Source of the DNA: Prolixibacteraceae bacterium
Lineage (GTDB): Bacteria; Bacteroidota; Bacteroidia; Bacteroidales; Prolixibacteraceae
Assembly: GCA_028282705.1 (NCBI GenBank)
Contig: JANQHI010000045.1
Location: 1-64,000 of the forward strand
DNA length: 64,000 nt
Reading direction: 5' to 3'
Position 1 is the stretch's first letter; each line of letters opens with the position of its first letter. Shown here piece by piece: positions 53,995 through 63,193 of this stretch. Below the pieces are notes generated by a model. That model ran no database searches and was not told where the DNA came from. It worked only from the letters and a program-made list of their open reading frames with translations. Both the position numbers and the translations under genes were made by a program.

Positions 53995-56277
53995 ATGAAA
54001 AAAAACTCCATTGCTATATCCAATACAACACTCGTTGCTGTTGTTATCTTATTTTTCATTTTTAAGCCTGTAATACAAAACCCCAATAGCTATTTGTATT
54101 CTACTTCTGGAGATGCAGTAAAAAGTTATTTCAACTTCTCTTATTACCTAAAATATGATAGTGGGATAAAGCATGATGGGATAAACTACCCCTATGGAGA
54201 CCATCTGCAATACATTAATTCACACCCATTGTATTTACAGGTAATAAAATTTATTGATAAAAATATTTACCCAGTGGCAAACTATGGGGTTGCCATCCTG
54301 AACCTGAGCATGATCCTTTCATTATTGCTTGCAGTACCTTTCTTGTTTTTGATATTGAGGCACTACACGCTTCCCAGGTGGTATGCAGGCATCTTGTCCA
54401 TAATACTCCTACTTTTGTCTCCCCAGTTTGACAGGATACAAGGGCACTTTGAAATGACCTATGCCTTTTTCCTGCCTATGTTTTGGTATTTTCTGATACA
54501 ATGGAAAAAGGGGGAAAGAAGGTTATTATGGGCTTCATTACTTGTAATTGAAGGGCTTATAGGAGGATTCACCAGTGCTTATTATGCTGCTTTCTTCTCC
54601 ATTTTCTTATTGGGGGTATTGGCAGTTGATAGTTGGGATTCACGTAAAAACCTGGCTGGGTACTGGAAAGAAGGATTACAATTACTGATATTGGCTATAT
54701 TGCCATTGCTGATTGTAAAAGGGCTTGTATCACTCACTGACTGGGTTACTGACAGGCCCAACAACCCTTATGGGTTTTATGTTTACCATGCCAACTTTTT
54801 CAGTGTTTTCCTCCCATTTACTTCAGAATTGAAATCATTGCTTGGGCAACATATTAATATGAATTTCCAGTGGGAAGGCAGGGCTTATGTAGGCTTGCCT
54901 GCATCTATTTTGGCAGTTTCTATTTTTATTACAGGGTTTTATAACCTTCTCTCAAAGAAAAAGATTAGTTGGAGGGTTTTCAAACCTGAAAGAAAAATCC
55001 ACTCCTACTTTTTTGCCTCCATCCTTATTTTGTTATTTGCCATGTGCATCCCATTTAAATATGGTTTTGGTTTTATCCTTGACATTATACCTCCCATTGG
55101 GCAGTTCAGGGGATTAGGAAGGTTTACCTGGATCTTTTATTATATTTTTACTGTATATACAGCCTTTTTCTTTTACAGGCTTTACAGGGTGTTAAAACAA
55201 AAAGGGATGCCCTTGTTGGGTATAATCATCCTGGTATTTGTAATTGGCTATTGGGCAATTGATGCTGGCACAAACATAAGGAGGAGCACAAGCAAGTTAC
55301 TTAATAAAAATGATAAGCTTGAATCATTTGATGATGAATACCTAGGCAGGTTCAAGCAGGCAGGTGTTGACTCAGATGAGTTTCAAGCTATATTTTTCCT
55401 ACCTTATGCCAATACATGTGGAGACAAATTGCTGTTTGAAAAAGGGTTGAATGCTTTTAAAGATGCCATGAAATGCTCATACCACACAGGCTTGCCTTTG
55501 GTACAAAGTTTTTCACCTAGGCTTTCATTTACTTATGCACTAAGCAGCATTCAAATGCTGGCACACCCAGCTATACATAAAACCAGGCTGGATGATATGA
55601 ATGAAAAACCACTGCTGCTGGTATGTACCAAAGAAAAAATGAATACCCATGAAGCCTGGCTGCAATCACAAGCAGAAGTATTCTGGGAAGATAAATACAT
55701 TACCCTATCAAGGCTTCCTTTGCAAGTTTTCCATGATAGCCATAACCAATGGATAGAAGAAGCTTCAACCCAAATAGGTAACTTGATGGGTAAAGGGAAG
55801 GTATCCACTGATTCCGTTAGCCAGTCCTCAGTATTATATGTTGATTTTGAAGAAAATAATACAGATATAGCCTTTACTGGAAATGGGACAAAATACCAGA
55901 AAAAAGGAAGCATTGAGTTGTTGAATAAAACTATAAATGACTCTTGGAATGCAGGTACTTATGAATTGTCATTTTGGCTGTATGTGGATAGTAGGAAATT
56001 TGATATGCCCAAAGCTGATTTAAAAGTGACCAATGAAAAAGGAGAGGAAGCCATGGAGAAAAGGTTAAATACCAGGGAAACCCATGATGTGTATAACCAT
56101 TGGGTAAGGGTATCAGAAACCTTTGAATTAAAACCTGGATATAAATTACAACTCCATATCAAAGGAGAATACATATCAGTGGATGATATCCTTGTTAGGC
56201 CTAAAAATTCTTCAATATATATAAAAACAAAAGATGGGTTTGGCTTATTTAATAATTATCCTTTAACCCTCAATTAA
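53995..56277 (+). CDS. GT-C-like membrane protein with C-terminal beta-sandwich domain
   Basis: The 760-residue protein has about twelve membrane segments over the first ~440 residues. The first outer loop carries TSGDAVKSYFNFSYYLKYD near residue 40, with Asp at the GT-C position, followed by NYPYGDHLQYINSHPL. A periplasmic part of ~320 residues ends in a jelly-roll-like domain (DSWNAGTYELSFWLYV, then HIKGEYISVDDILVRP). The family is related to membrane proteins of unannotated polysaccharide or glycoprotein loci. Its stop overlaps the convergent stop of the next gene. Confidence 0.6.
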   Translation: MKKNSIAISNTTLVAVVILFFIFKPVIQNPNSYLYSTSGDAVKSYFNFSYYLKYDSGIKHDGINYPYGDHLQYINSHPLYLQVIKFIDKNIYPVANYGVAILNLSMILSLLLAVPFLFLILRHYTLPRWYAGILSIILLLLSPQFDRIQGHFEMTYAFFLPMFWYFLIQWKKGERRLLWASLLVIEGLIGGFTSAYYAAFFSIFLLGVLAVDSWDSRKNLAGYWKEGLQLLILAILPLLIVKGLVSLTDWVTDRPNNPYGFYVYHANFFSVFLPFTSELKSLLGQHINMNFQWEGRAYVGLPASILAVSIFITGFYNLLSKKKISWRVFKPERKIHSYFFASILILLFAMCIPFKYGFGFILDIIPPIGQFRGLGRFTWIFYYIFTVYTAFFFYRLYRVLKQKGMPLLGIIILVFVIGYWAIDAGTNIRRSTSKLLNKNDKLESFDDEYLGRFKQAGVDSDEFQAIFFLPYANTCGDKLLFEKGLNAFKDAMKCSYHTGLPLVQSFSPRLSFTYALSSIQMLAHPAIHKTRLDDMNEKPLLLVCTKEKMNTHEAWLQSQAEVFWEDKYITLSRLPLQVFHDSHNQWIEEASTQIGNLMGKGKVSTDSVSQSSVLYVDFEENNTDIAFTGNGTKYQKKGSIELLNKTINDSWNAGTYELSFWLYVDSRKFDMPKADLKVTNEKGEEAMEKRLNTRETHDVYNHWVRVSETFELKPGYKLQLHIKGEYISVDDILVRPKNSSIYIKTKDGFGLFNNYPLTLN

Positions 56278-57563
56278 AATTTGATCAGCCTAAGGAAGTT
56301 ACCCCACTCCCATTCCATATTCCACCAAACACCTGAATTATATTTGTAAGAGAACAGGATATTATACACCACAAAAAGTACCAGGATGGTAGTTAAGCCC
56401 CACCTTAAAGCCCTTGCTTTTTCAGTATAAACTTTTTCAAAAAACCACCCCAAAGGGATAGCCATAAAAGGCAGGTATTCAATCAAGGTCCTATAACCTG
56501 CTGATGCACTAAAGGTTGGTAGCCACCAGCTTCCATTAATGTATACTATAAATACCATAACCAACAAGATTGCCCATGAACTGAACTGGCGCTTATATAC
56601 CAGGTAAAATAAACTAATTGTAGAAAAGATCATAAGTGGGGTATAAAGAAACCAACCATTCCTTGCACCAAATAATACTGTGGTTACCTCTGGTGACCTT
56701 ATGTTACTAAAACCCTCATGCTGGTATGAGTATATAATGTATTTTCCTGTAACAGTATGCCAATATAGCATTTGGGGTACAAACATAAGGAAACCTATCA
56801 GGAGCATAACCAACAGGTATGGCCATTTCTTAAACCAAAAAAATACCCTTTCTTTTAAGTCTGCCCAGCCATATACCCCATACAAGAACAGGAAAAATGC
56901 AATACAAATGCTGGTGGGCCTGATCAGTGTAGCCAATGCCAGTGGAAATGATAAATAAATAAGGTTCTTCAGGTTTGGTTTATCATAGAACCTGGGAACC
57001 AAATAAATAAACAACGCAATTGCACAAAATGAATAGGCATGTGAAACTCCAGGAATGATAGTTGTATAATAAAATAAGTTAGTTGCAAAAAAAGTTAATG
57101 CCATTACCCAAAAAGCAGTATTGTGGAAAAAAAAACGCCTAAGGAACCTGTAAATAAAAAGCAAACCTAACAGGGCATAAAAAAGGGATGCAAAAAATAC
57201 AAAAGTAAAATAGACAGGTGTGTAGCCTGTCATTTCCAACCCAAAAAAGTAACTAAAGGCATGTGCTGTAAGAAAAAATGGGATTTGCATAATAGCCACA
57301 CCACTGGTATAAACATTCAGGGTTTTTCCATTCCCATATTGTTTAGCCCAGTGCATCCTATCCATCTTATCCCAATCCATAATAAAAAAATGGGGTAAAT
57401 ACTGGTAATACCCTTCTGAATCATTCCTCATCAATGTTTTTTCAGCAGTAGTATTCTGCACATTCCTGTATATATCATTTGCTATAAATCCAAGGATACA
57501 AAAAACAATGATAAACCACTTTAAATGCTTCCTATACTTTTCATCTAAACCTTTGAACATCAT
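56274..57563 (-). CDS. GT-C-like membrane protein, short paralog
   Basis: The 429-residue protein has about eleven membrane segments and no extra C-terminal domain. The first outer loop reads NDSEGYYQYLPHFF near residue 45, matching GDGVGYYDYLPSIF of the 51855-53585 protein. Shared later patterns are YQHEGFSNIRSPE and GSWWLPTFSASAGYRTLIEYLP. The two are clear paralogs of different length. It starts at ATG 57563 or three bases later and is followed by unrelated genes on the same strand upstream. Confidence 0.62.
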   Translation of the reverse strand: MMFKGLDEKYRKHLKWFIIVFCILGFIANDIYRNVQNTTAEKTLMRNDSEGYYQYLPHFFIMDWDKMDRMHWAKQYGNGKTLNVYTSGVAIMQIPFFLTAHAFSYFFGLEMTGYTPVYFTFVFFASLFYALLGLLFIYRFLRRFFFHNTAFWVMALTFFATNLFYYTTIIPGVSHAYSFCAIALFIYLVPRFYDKPNLKNLIYLSFPLALATLIRPTSICIAFFLFLYGVYGWADLKERVFFWFKKWPYLLVMLLIGFLMFVPQMLYWHTVTGKYIIYSYQHEGFSNIRSPEVTTVLFGARNGWFLYTPLMIFSTISLFYLVYKRQFSSWAILLVMVFIVYINGSWWLPTFSASAGYRTLIEYLPFMAIPLGWFFEKVYTEKARALRWGLTTILVLFVVYNILFSYKYNSGVWWNMEWEWGNFLRLIKF

Positions 57564-57611
57564 TATTATAAAGTTTAAATTGATAAAAACCAGCCTAAAT
57601 ATTATTAAATA

Positions 57612-58460
57612 TTATTTTTCGATTTTAATCCAAAATGAACCTCCATGCCTTTCCACGTCAACCAGGTTCTTATGTTCCCACACAGGAGCAATTATGTTAG
57701 CCAATTCCTGGTCTTCTGAAATAAAATAATTGGGCAGTAGAGGTTTATATTTTTCAGGGTTTGCCAATATATACATGGCTAGCCCATATTGTTCAGAATA
57801 GAACCTGTCACACATAAACTGGGGATAATCATAGGGCAGGTAAACATCATGTATTTGCACAATCACACCCTTTTTTAGCTTGGGAAATACTTCCATAAAG
57901 AAGGCCATAGCATCAGAATTGGGTAAAATCCTGTGTGAATTATCCACAAACAGGATATCATTTTCTTGAAGTTCATCAAGGAATGAAAAATCAACATCCT
58001 CAAAAGGTTGCCTAATTATTTTGTCAGCCAGTTTATCAATCTCTGCCCTTGGCATTGGGTCAATAGAAATAATTTCTGTTTTTAGGCATTGTTCCTTTAT
58101 GGCTTTATAGGCTACCTTGGTTGAATTGCCAGAGCCAATCTCCACATACTTGGCTGGCTTATACTTGGTAAGCATGGTATATATCCCAATAATATCAAGG
58201 CCTGGTAAAAAACCATTATTCCATGTTGGTAGGGTTTCATTGTTTGTTTCCTCAGCCTTTTTTATTTGCTGAATAAAATCTTTATAAAAAAGTGCTTCCT
58301 TTAGTATTTCCTTATATTTGCTCCTTTCAGCATCAATTATTTTCAGCAACTCTTTATGGGCTGGTTCCCCATGCCCATAACGTGGCTTAAAGTCTGTTTT
58401 ATATTCAGAAAACAGGTTTTGGAATTTGGGTGAAAGAAACCTGTAAAGTTGTTTTAACAT
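57612..58460 (-). CDS. Class I SAM-dependent methyltransferase
   Basis: The protein has 282 residues. The SAM-binding motif I is KYVEIGSGNSTKVAY near residue 98, and an acidic end of strand 2 occurs in IISIDPMPRAEI near 124. The IHDVYLPYDYP and DNSHRILPNSDAMAFF stretches suggest the Methyltransf_24 type seen in glycan loci. The acceptor is not readable; a sugar or lipid-linked glycan is plausible because the neighbours are a glycosyltransferase and UDP-xylose synthase. It follows the GT2 gene by 12 bases. Confidence 0.8.
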   Translation of the reverse strand: MLKQLYRFLSPKFQNLFSEYKTDFKPRYGHGEPAHKELLKIIDAERSKYKEILKEALFYKDFIQQIKKAEETNNETLPTWNNGFLPGLDIIGIYTMLTKYKPAKYVEIGSGNSTKVAYKAIKEQCLKTEIISIDPMPRAEIDKLADKIIRQPFEDVDFSFLDELQENDILFVDNSHRILPNSDAMAFFMEVFPKLKKGVIVQIHDVYLPYDYPQFMCDRFYSEQYGLAMYILANPEKYKPLLPNYFISEDQELANIIAPVWEHKNLVDVERHGGSFWIKIEK

Positions 58461-58472
58461 AAAAAAGCCCCT

Positions 58473-59213
58473 CTATTTGAAAAACGTTTTTCTTGATACA
58501 AAAACATTATACTTTAATATACAATAAATAGCCCTCATGCCATCTTTCCAGCCTATTTTTTTCCCTTCTTCATAGGTGCGCCCATAATATGAAATCCCAA
58601 TTTCATAAATCCTCACATTGGGTATCCTGGAAATTTTTGCAGTTACCTCAGGCTCAAAACCAAACCTGGGCTCTTTCAGGTTGAGGCTTTGGATCATTTC
58701 TGTCCTGAACATTTTATAACATGTCTCCATATCAGTGAGGTTTAGGTTGGTAAACATGTTTGAAATAAAAGTAAGAAATTTGTTTCCAAGTGAATGCCAG
58801 AAAAATAATATCCTGTGAGGATTGCCCCCCATAAACCTGGAACCATATACTACATCAGCAAACCCTTTGGCAAATGGTTTTAATAAATCATTGTACTCCT
58901 GAGGGTCATATTCCAGGTCTGCATCCTGAATAACCAGCAACTCACCTTTAGCCTCCTTAATACCTCTGTGCAGGGCAGCTCCTTTTCCCATATTTTTAGG
59001 TTGATGGTAAAACTGGATGTTATAACCAGGATTATCTTTCATATATTGCTCAACAACCTCCACTGTTTTATCAGTGCTAAAATCATTTACAATAATTACC
59101 TCTTTTTTATAGCCATAATTAAGCTCAACTTCCTCCACTTTATCTAAAATGGAAGTAATCGTATTCTCCTCATTATAAGCAGGTATTATTATTGAAAGTA
59201 ATTTTTCCATCAT
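58473..59213 (-). CDS. Glycosyltransferase family 2
   Basis: The protein has 246 residues from ATG 59213. It has the GT-A core [12 protein letters not shown] at residue 8, [15 protein letters not shown] near 40, the DAD-type metal motif [12 protein letters not shown] near 92, and a [15 protein letters not shown] stretch near 140 of the DPM1-like branch. It probably makes a polyprenyl-phosphate sugar donor. It stands between UDP-xylose synthase and the methyltransferase. The in-frame TTG at 59225 is not needed. Confidence 0.88.
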   Translation of the reverse strand: MMEKLLSIIIPAYNEENTITSILDKVEEVELNYGYKKEVIIVNDFSTDKTVEVVEQYMKDNPGYNIQFYHQPKNMGKGAALHRGIKEAKGELLVIQDADLEYDPQEYNDLLKPFAKGFADVVYGSRFMGGNPHRILFFWHSLGNKFLTFISNMFTNLNLTDMETCYKMFRTEMIQSLNLKEPRFGFEPEVTAKISRIPNVRIYEIGISYYGRTYEEGKKIGWKDGMRAIYCILKYNVFVSRKTFFK

Positions 59214-59327
59214 CTTAAAATTCAATATAAAATTATTCTATTATTTAATAGAACACTGATGACACAGATTTAACAGATATGTACTAACTAAATTTGTGAG
59301 AATCTTTATGATCAGTGTTATCTATGT

Positions 59328-60281
59328 TCAATCATTATTTTTCTCTGCCAATATCCCCTGAAAGTATGTAATGGTTTCTTTTAGCCCTTCTTCCAGCTGC
59401 ACACTTGGATTCCAGCCACCTAGCTTTTCCTGTGCCAATGAAATATCAGGCTTCCTCCTTATAGGGTCATCTTTAGGCAGTGGTAAATGTACAATTTCTG
59501 ATTTTGTTCCAGTAAGCTTAATAATCATATTCGCCAGCTCCAACATGGAAAATTCCCCAGGGTTACCAAGGTTTACAGGTCCAATAAAATCATCTCCAGT
59601 ACCCATCATCCTTACCATACCTTCAACCAAGTCACTCACAAATTGAAAGCTTCTAGTCTGGTTGCCATCCCCATAAATGGTTAAATTCTCTCCTTTCAAA
59701 GCTTGTACAATAAAATTGGAAACTACCCTCCCATCATCAGGCTCCATCCTGGGGCCATAGGTATTAAATATCCTGATTATTTTAGCTTTCACATTGTTTT
59801 TCAAATGGTAATTCACAAACAATGATTCAGCACAACGTTTCCCCTCATCATAACATGACCTGTCACCAATGGGGTTTACATTCCCCCAATAACCTTCAAC
59901 CTGGGGGTGTACTAATGGGTCTCCATATACCTCACTGGTTGAAGCCTGAAGGATTTTGGCTTTAACCCTTTTGGCAATCCCCAACACATTAATTGCCCCC
60001 ATTACTGAAGTCTTTATGGTTTTTATGGGGTTATGCTGGTAATGGACTGGTGAAGCAGGGCAAGCCAGGTTATAAATCTCATCTACCTCAATATAATAGG
60101 GCATAGTTACATCATGCCTGACCAGCTCAAAATAGGGGTTATCAATCAAATGGACAACCTTTTGTTTTGAGCCAGTAAAAAAATTATCAAGGCAAATTAC
60201 TTCATGCCCATCAGCAAGCAAACGTTCACATAAATGTGACCCAATAAAACCTGCCCCTCCTGTTACCAGTATTCTTTTCAT
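59328..60281 (-). CDS. UDP-glucuronate decarboxylase (UDP-xylose synthase)
   Basis: The 317-residue short-chain dehydrogenase/reductase has the NAD-binding [10 protein letters not shown] at residue 9, the family-specific [16 protein letters not shown] near 83, STSEVYGDP near 116, and the catalytic Tyr and Lys in [10 protein letters not shown] near 143. The enzyme oxidises and decarboxylates UDP-glucuronate to UDP-xylose, a sugar donor for the surrounding glycan genes. It is the first gene of the minus-strand cluster and is divergent from the transporter gene. Confidence 0.93.
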   Translation of the reverse strand: MKRILVTGGAGFIGSHLCERLLADGHEVICLDNFFTGSKQKVVHLIDNPYFELVRHDVTMPYYIEVDEIYNLACPASPVHYQHNPIKTIKTSVMGAINVLGIAKRVKAKILQASTSEVYGDPLVHPQVEGYWGNVNPIGDRSCYDEGKRCAESLFVNYHLKNNVKAKIIRIFNTYGPRMEPDDGRVVSNFIVQALKGENLTIYGDGNQTRSFQFVSDLVEGMVRMMGTGDDFIGPVNLGNPGEFSMLELANMIIKLTGTKSEIVHLPLPKDDPIRRKPDISLAQEKLGGWNPSVQLEEGLKETITYFQGILAEKNND

Positions 60282-60425
60282 TATGAAAAATCTTTAGCAA
60301 TTTGAGAATATAAGCATCAAAAATAATGATTAATACCATACAATTATGATAATGCCAATAGATAATTAACAACCCATTTTTTTTATTTTTAGATTGAACT
60401 TTTAACTTTGGGAAAAAGATCAGTT

Positions 60426-62648
60426 ATGGCAAAATCACTTGTCAACACTAATGCCACCTTTGGGACAATGCCTGTTTTTTTAACTGCATTATCCACAATC
60501 CTGGGTGCAATTTTATTTTTGAGGTTTGGCTGGGCAGTAGGCCAGGTAGGGTTCTATGGTGTCATTGGAATTATCATTTTAGGCCATGTGGTCACCATCC
60601 CCACAGCATTTGCAGTAGCAGAGATTGCTACTAACCAACGTGTGCAGGGAGGAGGGGCTTATTACATTATCTCCAGGTCATTTGGGTTAAATGTTGGAGG
60701 GGCAATTGGTATTGCACTTTTCCTATCCCAGGCAATTAGTGTAGCATTTTATGTGATCGCTTTTGGTGAAGCTTTTGAGCCTGTTATTGAATGGGTTAAA
60801 GGAACCTATGGTTTTGTTATCCCAGACAGGAGGTGGGTTTCAGTACCCACTATGGTCATTTTATCTATGCTAATCCTCACCAAAGGGGCTAATATTGGGA
60901 TGAAAGCCTTGTATGTGGTAGTAGCCCTGCTAGCTGCTTCATTAGCCTTATTTTTTATGGGAGAATCTTCCATCAAACCTGCTGAGATCAATTTCCATGC
61001 CCATGTTCCTGAACACTATAACTTCTTTTTTGTATTCACCATAATTTTCCCTGCATTCACTGGATTGGCAGCAGGGCTTGGATTATCAGGAGATTTGAAA
61101 GACCCAAAAAAATCAATCCCTCGTGGAACCCTTTGGGCTACCACTGTTGGAATGATCATTTATATAGCCATAGCCTATAAATTCACTGTTTCTGCTTCTC
61201 CTGAAGACCTTGTGAATGACCAATTGATCATGGGTAAAATAGCCCTTTGGGGACCTATTATCCCTATTGGGCTGGCTGCTGCTTCATTAAGCTCTGCACT
61301 GGGTTCAATTATGGTAGCCCCACGCACCCTGCAAGCAATTGGCTTTGATGAAATATTCCCTCAAAAATCAATTAATAACTGGTTTGCCAAAGGGAAAAAG
61401 AAAGATAATGAACCAGTTAATGGTTCTGTTATTACCATTATCGTTGCCTTTGTATTTGTATTTATGGGTGATATTAATTTTGTGGCCCAGATCATATCCA
61501 TGTTCTTTATGGTGACATATGCTGCTATCTGCCTGATTTCATTCCTTGAGCATTTTGCAGCAGACCCTGCTTACCGCCCAACATTTAAATCAAACTGGTG
61601 GGTATCATTGATTGGTACACTATTTTCTTTTTGGTTGATGTTTAAAATGAATGCTCCTTATGCAGCTATCTCACTGACCATTATGGCTCTGATCTACTAC
61701 ATGATCAACCAAACCAAACAACAAGAAAGGCATGGGTTGAACAAGCTATTGCGCGGGGTTATGTTCCAACTGAACAGGCAATTACAAATAGTTTTGCAAC
61801 GCGCTGACAGGGATGAAAAAGAATCAAGTTGGAGGCCATTTGGGGTATGCATTTCACATGATACTTTTAAGCGCAGGTCAGCCTTTGATATTATGAGGTG
61901 GATTTCCTTTAAATATGGATTTGGTACCTATATCCATTTTATTAAAGGATACCTGAACCAAGAAACCACTGCCCAATCAAAAGAGGTATTAGACAGGCTG
62001 ATACACCTTTCACATGGAAGTAGGAATAGGGTTTATCTTGATACCATTATATCACCCTCTTACACTTCTGCCATTGCACAGGTTGTACAGCTTTCAGGAA
62101 TTTCAGGAAAAGGGAATAACCTGATTTTATTTGAATACTCAAGGACTGACCCAGGCAACCTGAAAGAAATTGTTTCTAACTATGACATTGTAGATTCAGC
62201 TGGCTTTGATATCTGTATCCTAAACACATCATACAAAAGCTTTGGGTATAAAAAAGAAATCCATATTTGGATCAGGCCTGATGATTACAGGAATGCCAAC
62301 CTGATGATATTGTTGGGCTACATAATCCTTGGCCATCCAGACTGGAAGAAAGGTTATATCAAAATATTTGCCCTCTACCCTCCTGAGTCAATGGATGAAA
62401 GAGAAAAGCAATTATTAAACCTCATAAAAACTGGCAGGCTTCCTATTAGCCCTACTAATGTAACCATGGTCCCCTTTGAGAATGAAAATAGGAAAGAAGT
62501 AATTTGTAAATACTCTGAAGATGCTGACCTCACACTGATTGGGTTCAGATATGAAATGCTTACTGATACCAAAGAGTTCACTGATGGTTACAGTGATTTG
62601 GGTAATATTTTATTTGTTAATGCCAATAAAGTAAAAGCCATAAACTAA
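60426..62648 (+). CDS. SLC12-like cation-chloride/amino-acid cotransporter
   Basis: The protein has 740 residues from ATG 60426. An APC-superfamily core of twelve membrane segments spans about 10-440 (STILGAILFLRFGWAVG near 20, and GGAYYIISRSFG near 75 matching the TM3 signature). The C-terminal ~300 residues are cytoplasmic and resemble the regulatory domain of Na-K-Cl cotransporters (DADLTLIGFRYE near the end). Ion specificity is not readable. A TTG six codons upstream is possible but not needed. coaD follows 63 bases on. Confidence 0.85.
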   Translation: MAKSLVNTNATFGTMPVFLTALSTILGAILFLRFGWAVGQVGFYGVIGIIILGHVVTIPTAFAVAEIATNQRVQGGGAYYIISRSFGLNVGGAIGIALFLSQAISVAFYVIAFGEAFEPVIEWVKGTYGFVIPDRRWVSVPTMVILSMLILTKGANIGMKALYVVVALLAASLALFFMGESSIKPAEINFHAHVPEHYNFFFVFTIIFPAFTGLAAGLGLSGDLKDPKKSIPRGTLWATTVGMIIYIAIAYKFTVSASPEDLVNDQLIMGKIALWGPIIPIGLAAASLSSALGSIMVAPRTLQAIGFDEIFPQKSINNWFAKGKKKDNEPVNGSVITIIVAFVFVFMGDINFVAQIISMFFMVTYAAICLISFLEHFAADPAYRPTFKSNWWVSLIGTLFSFWLMFKMNAPYAAISLTIMALIYYMINQTKQQERHGLNKLLRGVMFQLNRQLQIVLQRADRDEKESSWRPFGVCISHDTFKRRSAFDIMRWISFKYGFGTYIHFIKGYLNQETTAQSKEVLDRLIHLSHGSRNRVYLDTIISPSYTSAIAQVVQLSGISGKGNNLILFEYSRTDPGNLKEIVSNYDIVDSAGFDICILNTSYKSFGYKKEIHIWIRPDDYRNANLMILLGYIILGHPDWKKGYIKIFALYPPESMDEREKQLLNLIKTGRLPISPTNVTMVPFENENRKEVICKYSEDADLTLIGFRYEMLTDTKEFTDGYSDLGNILFVNANKVKAIN

Positions 62649-62711
62649 ATTTGATAAGGGCACGTTAAAGAAATGGATTCAGCACAGAGATTAAAAAAAG
62701 AAAAGGACAAC

Positions 62712-63188
62712 ATGGAAAGAGTAGCAATATTCCCTGGTTCATTTGACCCTTTCACAATAGGGCATGAATCAATTGTAAGAAGGGCAATGCCCATGTTTGA
62801 TAAAATTGTGATCATGATTGGATACAATTCAAACAAAAAACCTTTCTTCCCTTTAGAAAAAAGGGTAAAATGGATAAACCAGGTTTTTAAGGATGATAAA
62901 AATATTGAGGTTGAATCATTTGAAGGGCTTACTGTTGATTTCTGTAAAAAAGTAAATGCCCAATATATTTTAAGGGGTATCAGGACTTCATCTGATTTTG
63001 AATATGAACGTGCCATTGCCCAGGTCAATAAACAAATGTACCCTGGCATTGAATCTATTTTCCTATTAACAACTCCAGAACATACACCTGTAAAATCAAC
63101 CATTGTGCGTGACATTATCCAACATGGTGGGGATGCCAGCAAATTTTTACCTGATGGGTTAGATTTTGATGAATTTAAAACAGAGTAA
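62712..63188 (+). CDS. coaD: Phosphopantetheine adenylyltransferase
   Basis: The 158-residue enzyme makes dephospho-CoA from pantetheine phosphate and ATP. Motifs are GSFDPFTIGHESIV with the TxGH at residue 17, YILRGIRTSSDFEYE near 82 with the ribose-phosphate Arg, and the C-terminal KSTIVRDI near 124, equivalent to ISSTxVR. The length fits CoaD. A frame starting 13 codons earlier (62673) only adds charged residues, so ATG 62712 is chosen. Confidence 0.93.
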   Translation: MERVAIFPGSFDPFTIGHESIVRRAMPMFDKIVIMIGYNSNKKPFFPLEKRVKWINQVFKDDKNIEVESFEGLTVDFCKKVNAQYILRGIRTSSDFEYERAIAQVNKQMYPGIESIFLLTTPEHTPVKSTIVRDIIQHGGDASKFLPDGLDFDEFKTE

Positions 63189-63193
63189 AATAC

